DNA of 64,000 nt from Limnohabitans sp. JirII-31 (GCF_002778315.1 NZ_NESA01000005.1:175839-239838); one strand, 5' to 3'. Positions 15,881 through 25,348 are shown, counted from the first letter of the stretch. The notes: generated by a model from the sequence alone, not told the origin. Made by a program: numbers and translations.

Positions 15881-17137
15881 TCAAGCTCTGGGCAGTTGCA
15901 CCACAAAGCTGGCACCGCCGCCTGGGCGGTCTTCGCAGTGCACTTCGCCACCGTGGCGCTGCACGATGGAGCGCACCAAGGCCAGCCCCAGGCCCACGCC
16001 ACCATCGCGTTCGCTGGCGCCGGGCAGGCGATAAAACGGCTCAAAAATACGTTCTCGCAACTCGGGCGGCACGCCAGGACCACGGTCACACACCCGCAAC
16101 ACCACGCGGTTGGGCTCGCTGGGTTCGAGTTGCACCTCGATGTCTGCGGTGCCATAACGGCGCGCGTTTTCTAACAAATTGCGCAGCATGCGACGTAGCA
16201 GCTTGGGCACACCGGGCACGAGCAAACTTTGGGGTTGAGCCCCCAGCTCAAGTGCGGCGTTGACGCGCGCGCATTCTTCGCTGGCCAGGCCCGTCAGGTC
16301 GACGTTCTCCACCGTGCCAATGTCGGCCTCTTTGGCATCCAGTCGGCTGGCCAGCAAAATTTCGTCAATCAACTGATCCAGCTCGCCCACACTGCGCGAG
16401 ATTTCTTCTTTCATGGTCGGCGAGGGTGTGTCGCCCATCAGCTCCAGCCCCATGCGAATGCGCGTGAGCGGCGAGCGCAATTCATGCGAGGCATTGGCCA
16501 GCAAGGACTTGTGCGAGGTGACCAGTTGCTCGACTTGCTCGGCGGCATGGTTGAAGCGTTCGGCCAGGTAAGCCACTTCGTCACCGCCGTGCACCGCCAC
16601 GCGGGCAGACAAATTGCCAGTGCCCCATTGCTCGACGCCTTTTTGCAATTGTTCGAGCCGACGCGTCAACCGTCGCACGATGGGGTAGGTGGCCAAGGCC
16701 ACAGCAAGGCCTACCAGACCGAGGGTCCAGAAAAAACCAAACGGCGGGCGCGTCCAAAACGACCGTTGCTGGCGTGGCAAGTGAATGTGGATGAGTTCGC
16801 CGTCTTGCATGCGCACCATGAATTCAGGCCCGGTGCCGAAGCGGCCAGGTGGTGGTGTATCCATGTCGGGTGAGTTGTGCATGCCTTGAGGGGGCATTGG
16901 CGTTGCAGGCCCGTCCCCCGCCTCCCTTTCCTGCGGGTGCAAAGGACGACGGCCTTGACCCACCACTTCCCCGGCTGCGTTGCGCAAGACCACTTCGCGC
17001 AAGGGTGGGTCTGCGCTGATGCGCGCCACCCACCCTGCCAACAGGGTGAGCAAGGCCACCGCCAACACCACGGCCAGCCAAATGCGCACATACAAGGGCA
17101 GGTGCAAGGCGCGGCTGGACGGGGTCACTTCGGGCAT
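15881..17137 (-). CDS. Two-component sensor histidine kinase
   Basis: This 418-residue membrane kinase has two transmembrane helices (about 18-38 and 135-155) flanking a periplasmic domain of roughly 95 residues rich in Pro, Met and His. A HAMP linker follows, then the H-box ANASHELRSPLTRIR with H218, the N-box NLLENARRYG and the G-box GVGLGLALVRSIV. The Met/His-rich periplasmic part (for example MPPQGMHNSPDMD) would fit a metal-ion sensor such as copper, but this is inference. The ATG at 17137 lies 7 bases after the regulator's stop; a TTG at 17164 would extend the protein into an overlap. Confidence 0.93.
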   Translation of the reverse strand: MPEVTPSSRALHLPLYVRIWLAVVLAVALLTLLAGWVARISADPPLREVVLRNAAGEVVGQGRRPLHPQEREAGDGPATPMPPQGMHNSPDMDTPPPGRFGTGPEFMVRMQDGELIHIHLPRQQRSFWTRPPFGFFWTLGLVGLAVALATYPIVRRLTRRLEQLQKGVEQWGTGNLSARVAVHGGDEVAYLAERFNHAAEQVEQLVTSHKSLLANASHELRSPLTRIRMGLELMGDTPSPTMKEEISRSVGELDQLIDEILLASRLDAKEADIGTVENVDLTGLASEECARVNAALELGAQPQSLLVPGVPKLLRRMLRNLLENARRYGTADIEVQLEPSEPNRVVLRVCDRGPGVPPELRERIFEPFYRLPGASERDGGVGLGLALVRSIVQRHGGEVHCEDRPGGGASFVVQLPRA

Positions 17138-17144
17138 GGAGTTG

Positions 17145-17867
17145 TCAGTCTTGTTGTTTGGCAAACACGTAGCCCACGCCGCGCACCGTCAAGATACGTT
17201 TGGGTGTTTTGGCGTCGTCTTCAATGGCCGCGCGGATGCGGCCCATGTGGACGTCGATGGAGCGGTCAAATGCTTCTAACTCACGGCCACGCACGGCCTC
17301 CATGATTTGATCGCGCGAGAGCACGCGCCCGGCACGCTCGGCCAAGACCCACAGCAAATCAAACTGGTAGGACGTGAGATCACAGGGCTGGCCGCGCACG
17401 GTGACGCTGCGTGCGTCACGGTCGAGCACCAGCGAGCCAAACTTGAGAGGCTCTGCACCTGCGGCGCTTGTGTTGCCGGGTTGGTGGCGGCGCAGCACGG
17501 CGCGGATGCGCGCCAACAGCTCTCGCGGTTCGAACGGTTTGGGCAGGTAGTCGTCAGCCCCCAGTTCCAGGCCCACGATGCGGTCCATTGGGTCGCCCTT
17601 GGCGGTGAGCATGAGCACCGGTGTTTGTGCCAAGGTGCCAGGCAGGGCGCGGATGCGGCGGCACACTTCCAGTCCGTCGATGTCGGGCAGCATCAAGTCC
17701 AGCAGCACCAAGTCCACAGGGGTTTTGAGTGAGAGGCTGTGTTGCAACACATTCAAACCGCTTTGCCCGTTGGCCGCGTGCAGCACTTGAAAACCCGATT
17801 GGGTGAGGTACTCGCCCACCATCTGTGCGAGACGATGGTCATCTTCAATCATTAACAGTGTGTTCAT
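17145..17867 (-). CDS. OmpR-family response regulator
   Basis: The 240-residue regulator has a receiver domain with the acidic pocket IEDD near the N-terminus, phospho-acceptor D57 in LVLLDLMLPD, and the conserved Lys in DYLPKPFEP. A winged-helix DNA-binding domain follows, including LTSYQFDLLWVLAERAGRVLSR and the closing RGVGYVFA. It is transcribed just before the histidine kinase and should be its partner. The ATG at 17867 has a GGAG ribosome site. Targets are not evident; nearby genes encode a permease and a metalloprotease on the far side. Confidence 0.95.
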   Translation of the reverse strand: MNTLLMIEDDHRLAQMVGEYLTQSGFQVLHAANGQSGLNVLQHSLSLKTPVDLVLLDLMLPDIDGLEVCRRIRALPGTLAQTPVLMLTAKGDPMDRIVGLELGADDYLPKPFEPRELLARIRAVLRRHQPGNTSAAGAEPLKFGSLVLDRDARSVTVRGQPCDLTSYQFDLLWVLAERAGRVLSRDQIMEAVRGRELEAFDRSIDVHMGRIRAAIEDDAKTPKRILTVRGVGYVFAKQQD

Positions 17868-17930
17868 GGTGTCTCCATCATGGACAAGCTTTGCCAAGAC
17901 GCGCTTGCTGCTCTGTAAAGACTGTGTAAA

Positions 17931-19298
17931 TCAATGTCTGCCCTCAGACGTGTTGGCTTGAACCGGCAGCACGCGTGAAGCCAGCCACACCAGCACCAGC
18001 ACTGGTGCCCCTAGCAGGGCCGTGCTGGTGAAGAACGCTTCATAGCCATGGGCATCGACATACACGCCTGAAAACCCCGCCAGCCATTTGGGCGCGAGCA
18101 GCATCATGGAGCTGAACAAGGCGTATTGCGTGGCGGAGTAGTTGACGTTGGTCAGGCCCGAGAGATACGCAATGAAGGCCGCCGAGGCGATGCCGCTGGC
18201 CAGGTTGTCGGCGGAGATGATCCACACCAGCGCGGTCAGGTCATGCCCACGGGTGGCCAGCCAGGCAAACAGCAAGTTGGTCAGCGCGCTCAACACCGCG
18301 CCCAGCATCAAGATGCGCATGACACCCAGGCGCATCGACAACACACCGCCAATGAATGCCCCCAACAGCGTCATGACCACGCCAAATACTTTGGTGACGG
18401 CGGCCACTTCGTCTTTGGTGTAGCCCATATCCACGTAAAACGGATTGGCCATGATGCCCATCACCACATCGCTGATGCGGTAGACCGCGATCAACCCCAA
18501 GATCAAGGCGGCTTGCCAGCGGTAGCGGCCGATGAAGTCGGCAAAGGGTGCCACCAAGGCCTCTTGCAACCACGCCCGCAGGTTGCGTGCAGGGGGCGTG
18601 GGGCGTTGCGCAGGCTCTGGCGACAGCAACACGGTGAGTACCCCCAGCCCCATGGACGCCGCCATGACCAAGTAAGCGGTTTGCCACGCTGCGTGTTGGT
18701 AGCTGTTGCTGTCTGTGCCGGAGGCGCGTGCGGCCACCCACAACACACCGGCTCCGGCCCAAATCATGGCCAGTCGGTAACCGGTTTGGTAGGTGGCCGC
18801 CAAGGCTGCTTGGCGTTGCTGGTCGGCCGATTCGATGCGGTAGGCGTCAAGCGCAATGTCTTGGGTGGCTGAACCAAAGGCGACCAACAAGGCGCACCAC
18901 ACCACAGGCTCCAGGGCCTGCTGCGGGTCCAGCAGTGCCATGCCTACCAACCCGGCCACAACCACACTTTGCGCCAACAACAACCAGCTGCGGCGTCGCC
19001 CCAGCCAACGGTGCAACAGTGGCAAGGGCAAGAGGTCGACCAAAGGTGACCACACCCACTTGAAGGCGTAGGTCAAGCCGACCCAACTTAAAAATCCAAT
19101 CGTGCTGCGGTCGATGCCCGCTTCCCGCAGCCTGAAACTCAAGGTACCTAACACCAACAGCAGGGGCAGCCCGGCCGAAAACCCCAGGCAGAGCATGCGC
19201 CACGAGGCAGGCTCCAAGTACACCCGCACCGCATCGTGCCAGCTTTGCGCGGGCTTGGCCGCAGGCTGCGCAGTTGGGGGACTTGTTGTATCGTTCAT
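17931..19298 (-). CDS. AmpG-like MFS permease
   Basis: The 455-residue protein is a 12-helix major facilitator of the AmpG type, which imports GlcNAc-anhydromuropeptides for cell-wall recycling. Supporting segments are LGFSAGLPLLLVLGTLSFRLREAG at the first helix, FLSWVGLTYAFKWVWSPLVD, FGSATQDIALDAYR and, late, YVDMGYTKDEVA. These match the AmpG/Muropeptide transporter family closely. The ATG at 19298 is chosen over a longer frame. It is divergent from the M48 protease gene with only 38 bases between the start codons, so the two promoters must overlap. Confidence 0.87.
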   Translation of the reverse strand: MNDTTSPPTAQPAAKPAQSWHDAVRVYLEPASWRMLCLGFSAGLPLLLVLGTLSFRLREAGIDRSTIGFLSWVGLTYAFKWVWSPLVDLLPLPLLHRWLGRRRSWLLLAQSVVVAGLVGMALLDPQQALEPVVWCALLVAFGSATQDIALDAYRIESADQQRQAALAATYQTGYRLAMIWAGAGVLWVAARASGTDSNSYQHAAWQTAYLVMAASMGLGVLTVLLSPEPAQRPTPPARNLRAWLQEALVAPFADFIGRYRWQAALILGLIAVYRISDVVMGIMANPFYVDMGYTKDEVAAVTKVFGVVMTLLGAFIGGVLSMRLGVMRILMLGAVLSALTNLLFAWLATRGHDLTALVWIISADNLASGIASAAFIAYLSGLTNVNYSATQYALFSSMMLLAPKWLAGFSGVYVDAHGYEAFFTSTALLGAPVLVLVWLASRVLPVQANTSEGRH

Positions 19299-19336
19299 CG
19301 TCCTTATTTTCAGGCTTTCTGAGAGAGCTTTTTGCC

Positions 19337-20170
19337 ATGCGTCTTCAACGTGCTGTTCTCCATGCTTGTTTGGCTTTTGTCTGTTGCGCACCCAGCGGTG
19401 CGTTGTTGGCGCGCGAGGGCGTGGAGGTGGGGCAAGAGTCGGCGTTTGCCAAACTGGTACCCGCTGCAGAGGTGGAGCAATCGTCCTTGCAGCAATACAG
19501 CCAAATGCTCAAACAGGCGGCAGAAAAAAATGCCTTGGGGCCTGCCGACCACCCGCAAGTGCTGCGCTTGCGTCGCATTGCCAAAGACTTGATTCCACAC
19601 AGTTATGACTGGAACCCTCGCGCTCGCGAGTGGAAGTGGGAAGTGAACCTGATTGGCTCCAACCAAATCAACGCCTTTTGTATGCCCGGCGGCAAGATTG
19701 CGTTCTACACGGGCATCTTGAAGCAACTGGAGTTGACGGACGACGAAGTGGCCATGGTGATGGGCCACGAGATTGCCCATGCCTTGCGCGAACACGCGCG
19801 CGAGCGCATGGGCAAGTCGGCCGCCACCAATGGGCTGGCCACCATTGGCAGCACCGTGGCATCGGTGTTTTTTGGCGTCAACCCCAACTTGACCGACTTC
19901 GTGGCCAAGCAAGGGGCCAACTTGATCAACCTCAAATTCAGCCGCGACGACGAAACTGAAGCTGACTTGGTGGGCATGGAGTTGGCCGCTCGTGCGGGCT
20001 ATGACCCGCGTGCGGGCGTGACGCTGTGGCAAAAAATGAGTGCGGCCAGCAAAGGGGCACCTCCGCAGTGGCTCAGTACTCACCCTTCGGGCACGACCCG
20101 GATTGATGAAATCCAGGCCAACTTGCCCAAAGTCTTGCCGCTGTACCAGCGGGCCAAAGACAGCAAGTAA
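19337..20170 (+). CDS. M48-family zinc metalloprotease, periplasmic
   Basis: This 277-residue protein has a signal peptide (hydrophobic part AVLHACLAFVCCAPSGALL) and the zinc motif HEIAH at 144-148, with the third ligand Glu in DDETEADLVGMELAARAG. These mark a peptidase of the M48 family similar to LoiP/YcaL or to the catalytic part of BepA. Such proteases degrade misfolded outer-membrane proteins in the periplasm. BepA's C-terminal tetratricopeptide part is absent, so this is a short catalytic-only form. The preceding AmpG-like gene is divergent. Confidence 0.92.
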   Translation: MRLQRAVLHACLAFVCCAPSGALLAREGVEVGQESAFAKLVPAAEVEQSSLQQYSQMLKQAAEKNALGPADHPQVLRLRRIAKDLIPHSYDWNPRAREWKWEVNLIGSNQINAFCMPGGKIAFYTGILKQLELTDDEVAMVMGHEIAHALREHARERMGKSAATNGLATIGSTVASVFFGVNPNLTDFVAKQGANLINLKFSRDDETEADLVGMELAARAGYDPRAGVTLWQKMSAASKGAPPQWLSTHPSGTTRIDEIQANLPKVLPLYQRAKDSK

Positions 20171-20189
20171 CACCGTCTAACCAAATGTA

Positions 20190-20222
20190 GGTGCGCAGCT
20201 CACGGCGGTGAGCTTTGCGCGG
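20190..20222 (+). terminator. Possible terminator hairpin after the M48 gene
   Basis: The segment GCGCAGCTCACGG followed by CGGTGAGC and TTGCGC can fold into a GC-rich hairpin about 20 bases past the protease stop. There is no clear T-run, so termination strength is doubtful. Base composition becomes AT-rich right after it, at the entry to the pilus operon. Confidence 0.35.
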
Positions 20223-20419
20223 CATGGCGCTGTCCGAAGCGCGGCGGTGATTCGTTTTTCGCAAATCACCTTCAAGATTTTCTTGAAACGCTAAAAGTTA
20301 CTAAAAATGTCTCTATAAAACAACGATTTAGGAGATTTTGTTAACCAAATAGTTTTATGCATGGTGTTTGCACAGAGTACGCCATAACATACATCCAACG
20401 TATTACTTTTTATATCTAA

Positions 20420-20785
20420 ATGACAAAAATCAATACCTTGGGGCTACACAGTTCGGGAAATGGTTTGCATTTCAAAAAGCCGCCCAAGCCGATTGATTTT
20501 GGGTTGTCGTTGCAAAAAGTGACAGAAGGCCAATTGCGTGAGTACGCCAAAGCCAAGGCCGTGAAAGAGGAGTCCATTGTTCAAACAGACGAAGGATTCA
20601 TATTGACCTTCACCTTGTCTTGGGCATCGGGTGTTTTTACCCTGTTCACGGTCAGAGGCGGTCGTCCTCGCACGTTTGTCTCGCTGGATCGGATGCTTCG
20701 ATTTTTGGATTCAGAAAACCTGCTTCTGAAAGAAGTGACCCTCAAATTGATGCCAACGCTGAGTCAAGTCAGCACAAAACAATGA
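20420..20785 (+). CDS. Unknown 121-residue protein, first gene of the thin-pilus operon
   Basis: I do not recognise a named family. The protein is basic, without a signal peptide or membrane helix. Its C-terminal half has FTVRGGRPRTFVSLDRMLRFL, a pattern (R-G-x-x-R-x-F-x-S-L-D, then F-L) that I recall from short proteins linked to plasmids and integrative elements; this is memory and unverified. Its stop overlaps the ATG of the PilL-like gene (ATGA), so it is translationally coupled and part of the operon. It occupies the spot where a regulator or a PilM-like accessory factor could be. The ATG has no evident ribosome site; the upstream 100 bases are AT-rich. Confidence 0.7.
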   Translation: MTKINTLGLHSSGNGLHFKKPPKPIDFGLSLQKVTEGQLREYAKAKAVKEESIVQTDEGFILTFTLSWASGVFTLFTVRGGRPRTFVSLDRMLRFLDSENLLLKEVTLKLMPTLSQVSTKQ

Positions 20786-21600
20786 ACGCCTGGCTTCCAT
20801 TTTTTCGACAAGGCATTGCCGCTGTGTGCGTCATGTGTTGGTTGTCGCCCGCCTATGCCAAAGACGAGGCTGGTTTGGATAGCCTGCAACAACTGGTCAC
20901 GCAGTGGCAACAAGGCATTGCCTTGGGTGATCTGGCTATGTTGTTGCCCCTGTATGTCAGCGCTGACCAAGCCAAGGTGGCTCAGGCACTTCCGTTTGTG
21001 AAAACTGGCCAAACGACCTTGCCGTTTGCTGCAGAAATGGTGGATGGTCGTTGGCTCATGCGCGGGGACGACATTCAGGTGCCTGATGTGCCCTTGCCGA
21101 TCCAATTCGCAGCGGTGCTCACGCCTGAGCCCCGAACTGTGGCGCAGCTTGAACCTTCGGTGACCACCGTGCTGCCAGCAACGCCAGTGCCCGTGTTGGC
21201 TCAGCCGATAGTGATAGATAACCAGCCAGCCATCGTGTTACCTGCTACCCCACCTGTTGTGCCTGTGCAAGCCAAAGACAACGCCGTGTCAGATCAGCCT
21301 GCGCCGCTTGCCGTGCAACAGCAAACCTATTCGGTGGGGCTGTCCGATCAGAACTTTCGCAAGGTGTTGACGCGTTGGGCCAATACGTCGGGTTGGATGT
21401 TTGAGCCGGAGCACTGGAGCGTGGCGCGTGATATTCCAGTGGGCGGGACGGATTCGGTGATGGCTGATTTCAAGACCGCCGTGAGGCGTTTGCTCAAAAG
21501 CACTTTGTTGACAGATTTGCCAGTGCAGCCTTGCTTTTATTCGAACAAGGTGTTGCGTGTAATTCCTGCGTCTGAGCTTTGCTCGCGTACAGAAAATTAA
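20782..21600 (+). CDS. pilL: PilL-like protein with C-terminal TcpQ domain
   Basis: The 272-residue protein has a Sec signal peptide (core IAAVCVMCWLSPAYA), a Pro/Val/Ala-rich middle linker (about 115-185) and a C-terminal region beginning YSVGLSDQNFRKVLTRWANTSGW. That region matches the TcpQ/PilL domain of type IVb pilus systems, where TcpQ helps the secretin assemble in the outer membrane. In plasmid R64 PilL is a lipoprotein; here no lipobox cysteine is seen, a difference from the model. It is coupled to the gene upstream and followed 15 bases later by the secretin gene, as expected. Confidence 0.82.
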   Translation: MNAWLPFFRQGIAAVCVMCWLSPAYAKDEAGLDSLQQLVTQWQQGIALGDLAMLLPLYVSADQAKVAQALPFVKTGQTTLPFAAEMVDGRWLMRGDDIQVPDVPLPIQFAAVLTPEPRTVAQLEPSVTTVLPATPVPVLAQPIVIDNQPAIVLPATPPVVPVQAKDNAVSDQPAPLAVQQQTYSVGLSDQNFRKVLTRWANTSGWMFEPEHWSVARDIPVGGTDSVMADFKTAVRRLLKSTLLTDLPVQPCFYSNKVLRVIPASELCSRTEN

Positions 21601-21615
21601 AGGGCGGCACACCTC

Positions 21616-23262
21616 GTGAAATTCTTTCAATATATCGCGATCATCGCCGTCACGCTGACAAGCAGTGGCTGTGGCACCTTTGTTGCAAGTCAGCAAATCA
21701 AAACAGATTTTGCGGACATGACCAATACGGCCAACACCATGCAGCAAGCGGTGACTCAGCGTGCCAAAAATTATTCGGCACAAGCCATTCAACAGCAAGA
21801 TGTGGACGAACCCTGGTTGGCGGGTAAGAGTGTTCCGCTGTCGCGCGATGTGGCTTTGCCCGCCGTGTTGCGAACACGTTTGCGCTTGAAAGGTGAGACG
21901 CTTGACGCCTTGGGGCAGACCAAAATCACGGCGCTCACCCCAGAGTGCAACCCCAGCAACTACACCTTGCAGCGCTTGGCCAGTTGCATCATGGCGCTGG
22001 TTGGAGTTCCGGTACGCATCAAACCGGAAGCACTACTGCCCGTGTCGCAATTTGCTTTGCGTCGTGGTGCTGGAGGCGGCGGCGGAGCAGCACCCGCAGG
22101 GGGTGGCGTTGGCGGCGCGCCCCAAGCTGACTTGTTGACAATTCCTCCGGTGGATATAGAGCTTAACGCCTTGCTCGACTTGGCCGATGCCACCTGGGGC
22201 GTTAACCATCGCCTCACGGACACTGGCACGATTGAAATCTACCGACTTGAATCTCGTGTACTCCGTCTGAAAGCTTTGGCGCAGCGAATTCCCTCCACAG
22301 TCACGTCCTCTGCAGGGTTCAAAGACGAGTCTAAAACCACTTACGAAAACACAGCGGTCGACGTGCTGACAAGTATCAAAACCTCATTGACGGCGCTAGG
22401 TACCCAGGCTGGAACGATCGACATCAACTTAGACACCAAGTCCGTGGTGGTCGTCGACACGCCTGAGGCCATTGCCAGGATCGAGGCTTATCTTGAGTCA
22501 GAGAACAAGCGCTTGACGCGCCGCATCACGCTTATCTTTGAAGAGCTGTATGTCACGAACGTCCAAGGGCGTGAGGCTGTAATTGACTGGAATGTGTTGT
22601 ACACAAAAACCAATGGTGCAACTGGAAGTTTGACCTCGCCTGGTAGTTTGGCTACGCTGAATGGTGGCAAGGTGGGGTTCAGTGCTGCAACTATGGGCGA
22701 CTACGCCGGATCGACGGGATTTATCAGAGCTTTGAGTGAAATGGGCTTGATGGTCAACCGCAGAACCTTTCCTATTTCTACTTTGTCGGGCAATGCGCAA
22801 ACCATTGGTTTGCCTACCGTGTTTGACTATGTGGCTTCGGTGACCAGTAGCACAACCACCTCCACATCAGGTACCTACAGCGCGCCGACGGTGACACAAA
22901 AAGAAGACAAATACGGGGTGTTTTTAACTGTTACCCCAGAGGCTCAAGATGACGGCCAAATTTTGATTGGTCTGAACTTGGCGGATCGCTCAGGCACCTT
23001 AACGGGCTATACCGTGCAAGTCAACGGCTCGGGTACCACGGTCCAGCAACGCAACATCAAAGAGGCCAACCTCACCGCGCGCACGGTGGTGCGCTCAGGG
23101 GTGACGCACCTGGTGGGGGGGCTGGATGAAGCCCTCAATACGGCATCGGCCCGTCGTATGGACGAAAACGCGCCGATTGTTCTGGGCGGCTCTGACCTGA
23201 CCAGTCAAACGACACGGCGCATTGTGTTGTTGGTCACAGCCATCGCAGAAGACAGCATTTGA
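21616..23262 (+). CDS. pilN: Type IVb pilus secretin lipoprotein (PilN)
   Basis: The 548-residue protein begins at a GTG with a lipoprotein signal peptide ending in TSSGC (lipid-modified C19). An N-terminal domain with a Gly/Ala-rich loop (GAGGGGGAAPAGGG at about 152-166) is followed by a short secretin N-domain (around IDINLDTKSVVVVDTPEAI). The C-terminal secretin barrel ends with THLVGGLDEALNTASARR and LGGSDLTSQTTRRIVLLV. It would form the outer-membrane channel for the pilus. Length and order match R64 PilN / BfpB / TcpC-type secretins. The gene lies directly before pilO. Confidence 0.93.
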   Translation: MKFFQYIAIIAVTLTSSGCGTFVASQQIKTDFADMTNTANTMQQAVTQRAKNYSAQAIQQQDVDEPWLAGKSVPLSRDVALPAVLRTRLRLKGETLDALGQTKITALTPECNPSNYTLQRLASCIMALVGVPVRIKPEALLPVSQFALRRGAGGGGGAAPAGGGVGGAPQADLLTIPPVDIELNALLDLADATWGVNHRLTDTGTIEIYRLESRVLRLKALAQRIPSTVTSSAGFKDESKTTYENTAVDVLTSIKTSLTALGTQAGTIDINLDTKSVVVVDTPEAIARIEAYLESENKRLTRRITLIFEELYVTNVQGREAVIDWNVLYTKTNGATGSLTSPGSLATLNGGKVGFSAATMGDYAGSTGFIRALSEMGLMVNRRTFPISTLSGNAQTIGLPTVFDYVASVTSSTTTSTSGTYSAPTVTQKEDKYGVFLTVTPEAQDDGQILIGLNLADRSGTLTGYTVQVNGSGTTVQQRNIKEANLTARTVVRSGVTHLVGGLDEALNTASARRMDENAPIVLGGSDLTSQTTRRIVLLVTAIAEDSI

Positions 23263-23263
23263 T

Positions 23264-24742
23264 ATGGCAACACTGGCACTTTTTAATTTGATGCGAAAGA
23301 AAGAGGGTGCGGACGCTGCATCCAAGCAGGCCTCGTCGGACCGATTTGCAGCACGTCCATTGCAATTTGTGCAGAGTGCCAACGCCAGCCGAACATTGGT
23401 GCTGGGTTTGAACTGGCGTGCGATTTTGATTTCCGGTGGCGCACAGGCGGCTTTACAGAAAGCCAGATCAGCGGGTGCCACACACTATTGCATGCTGGGC
23501 ACACAAACCTTGGCGTATGGAAAAGTTCCATTGGGCAAAGGGGCCCCTGACATTCCAGAACAAGCCTATCCAGCCGCTTTGCTGGCCAGTCGTCTGACAT
23601 CTGGCGACGCATTGTTCGCTTTGACCTTGAGTTCCACAGAAGTGTGGGTCGCTGTGATTCGCAATGGTCGCCCCTACGGTATGGATGAAGTGTTGGCAGA
23701 CCCGGGTGGCAGTTTGACGGTGATCGCCCGTGACTGGTTGGTCGAAAAGTTGGGTCAATACACCCAAGCTGCTGTGTATTCGGATATTGATCTGGGTGCG
23801 TTTGATTTCAAAATCCAAAACTGCTCTTTGGCCAATTTGATGACGGCCACCACGATGGCCGGTGATCGGCTGTTGAAGCTGCCCCCTGTCAGTTGGTTGG
23901 CCAAGATAGAAATACCCAAGCCTGTGTTCAAAGTGTTGGCTGTTTTGGTGCTTCTGTGGTTGGCTAACAAGGCTTATGACCTGTGGTCTGCGCAAGTGGC
24001 TGATGAGCTCAGGGCCATGAAAAAAACCCAAGAATTGCAAGTGGATGACCCAGCCATACGTTGGCCTCAAGCTATGGCGGAGTTTGCTCGTTCACGAGCC
24101 CATCCCGGCTTAGAAGGCCTGCGGGTTGTTCGCAAAAGCCTAGGTCAATTGCCGCTTCATTGGAAAGGCTGGAAATTGGGCAGCGCGAACTGCAAAGCAC
24201 AACCCCCTGCGGCTGGACAACAAGTTTGGGATTGTTCTGCAAGCTACACGCCAGAAGCCAAGTCAGGTGCTGGTACCAATGCAGACCTGAAAGCGTCAAT
24301 GCCCGAGGGGTTTGATATCAAATTTGAGTCTATGCAGCAGGTGTCTTTGGAGTGGAAGCCAGTCTACAAGGTGGAGCCTTTGGACTTGAACAAACTTCTC
24401 ACCAGAAATCAACACTCATTAGAAACAGCGTCGCAACTGCAAACCTTGCTTCCGGCCATGTCGAGCATACCCAGCTTGTCTTTCACGTCTTCGGGCGTAT
24501 CGCCGCCTAAAAGCAATTCGGGGGCCGATATTCCTAAACCTGCCAACATTGTGTTGCCCAGCGAGGCACCTTTCAGTATCAGTGGCCCTTTGCGAACCAT
24601 AGACACGCTGGTTGACCGTGGCATTGCCGCAGAGTGGCGCGCGCTGTCGCTCACCTATGCTGCTATGTCTGGTCCAGTGAACACCTTGCTTGGCTCTGCT
24701 TTGCAAGTACAGATCAGTGGGGTGCTGTATGCCAAGGACTAA
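23264..24742 (+). CDS. pilO: Type IVb pilus biogenesis protein PilO
   Basis: This 492-residue protein has a soluble N-terminal part that looks actin-like in length and position. One membrane helix follows at about residues 225-243 (VLAVLVLLWLANKAYDL), then a periplasmic domain. The layout fits the PilO2 family of R64-type thin pili (comparable to BfpC/TcpD roles), which links the cytoplasmic ATPase to the secretin. In the operon it directly follows the secretin stop with one intervening base, and its own end overlaps pilP by 14 bases. Family assignment relies on gene order and layout more than on a single motif. Confidence 0.82.
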   Translation: MATLALFNLMRKKEGADAASKQASSDRFAARPLQFVQSANASRTLVLGLNWRAILISGGAQAALQKARSAGATHYCMLGTQTLAYGKVPLGKGAPDIPEQAYPAALLASRLTSGDALFALTLSSTEVWVAVIRNGRPYGMDEVLADPGGSLTVIARDWLVEKLGQYTQAAVYSDIDLGAFDFKIQNCSLANLMTATTMAGDRLLKLPPVSWLAKIEIPKPVFKVLAVLVLLWLANKAYDLWSAQVADELRAMKKTQELQVDDPAIRWPQAMAEFARSRAHPGLEGLRVVRKSLGQLPLHWKGWKLGSANCKAQPPAAGQQVWDCSASYTPEAKSGAGTNADLKASMPEGFDIKFESMQQVSLEWKPVYKVEPLDLNKLLTRNQHSLETASQLQTLLPAMSSIPSLSFTSSGVSPPKSNSGADIPKPANIVLPSEAPFSISGPLRTIDTLVDRGIAAEWRALSLTYAAMSGPVNTLLGSALQVQISGVLYAKD

Positions 24743-25337
24743 CTTCAAACAGGTGCTTGCTTTACTCGCCATGTGTGGCGTCATCCAGGCGTATGCACAA
24801 ACCGGCACGGTGATGACCAGTGCCCAAACGGTCGAAGCTCTGTTGCAAGCAGAAAACAAAGCCGTGTTTGAGCGCGCCAATCCAGCCTCTGCGCCAGCGC
24901 AGGCACGTCAAATTGCGGCCAGCGAAGTAGAGCTTACTTTGCTGTCGGTCTACGGCCTGGGCTCGGAACTACAGGTGGATTTGAAGTATGGCGACCTTCG
25001 TTTTAAAAGATTGGTTGTTGGCGACCACGCAGGGCCTTGGGTGGTGGCCGCTATTCATGGCATGTGTGTGGATTTGGTGGGTGCTGATGCATTAAAAAAC
25101 AAAACCAGACAAGTAGTGTGTTGGACCTTGTCGGCCTCTGTCGACCCGCGCCCATCAGTGGCACCGTCGCCTGCAGGTGCGCTACCCGTAGGAGCGCCAC
25201 CCACAGGACCGTTGCCCACAGGCGCGTTGTCTCCTGTTGGCTCAATCGCCGACCCTTCGCTTTTGCAAGGCCTCATGTCTGGCATGCCTCTCGGGCGGCC
25301 TACGACAGATGCGCGCCTATCTGCGCCTAAACAGTGA
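24729..25337 (+). CDS. pilP: Type IVb pilus biogenesis protein PilP
   Basis: The 202-residue protein starts with a signal peptide (LALLAMCGVIQAYAQ). A short alpha-helical stretch is followed by a compact domain with VELTLLSVYGLGSELQVDL and a Gly-Pro/Ala-rich tail with repeated GALPVGAPPTGPLPTGAL. PilP in R64-like systems is a periplasmic protein between PilO and the secretin; its size and place match. The start at 24729 overlaps pilO; the frame before it is read through pilO and is not pilP-like. The Pro/Gly repeats in the tail are notable and of unknown use. Confidence 0.8.
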   Translation: MPRTNFKQVLALLAMCGVIQAYAQTGTVMTSAQTVEALLQAENKAVFERANPASAPAQARQIAASEVELTLLSVYGLGSELQVDLKYGDLRFKRLVVGDHAGPWVVAAIHGMCVDLVGADALKNKTRQVVCWTLSASVDPRPSVAPSPAGALPVGAPPTGPLPTGALSPVGSIADPSLLQGLMSGMPLGRPTTDARLSAPKQ

Positions 25338-25348
25338 GAGCTTTCACC

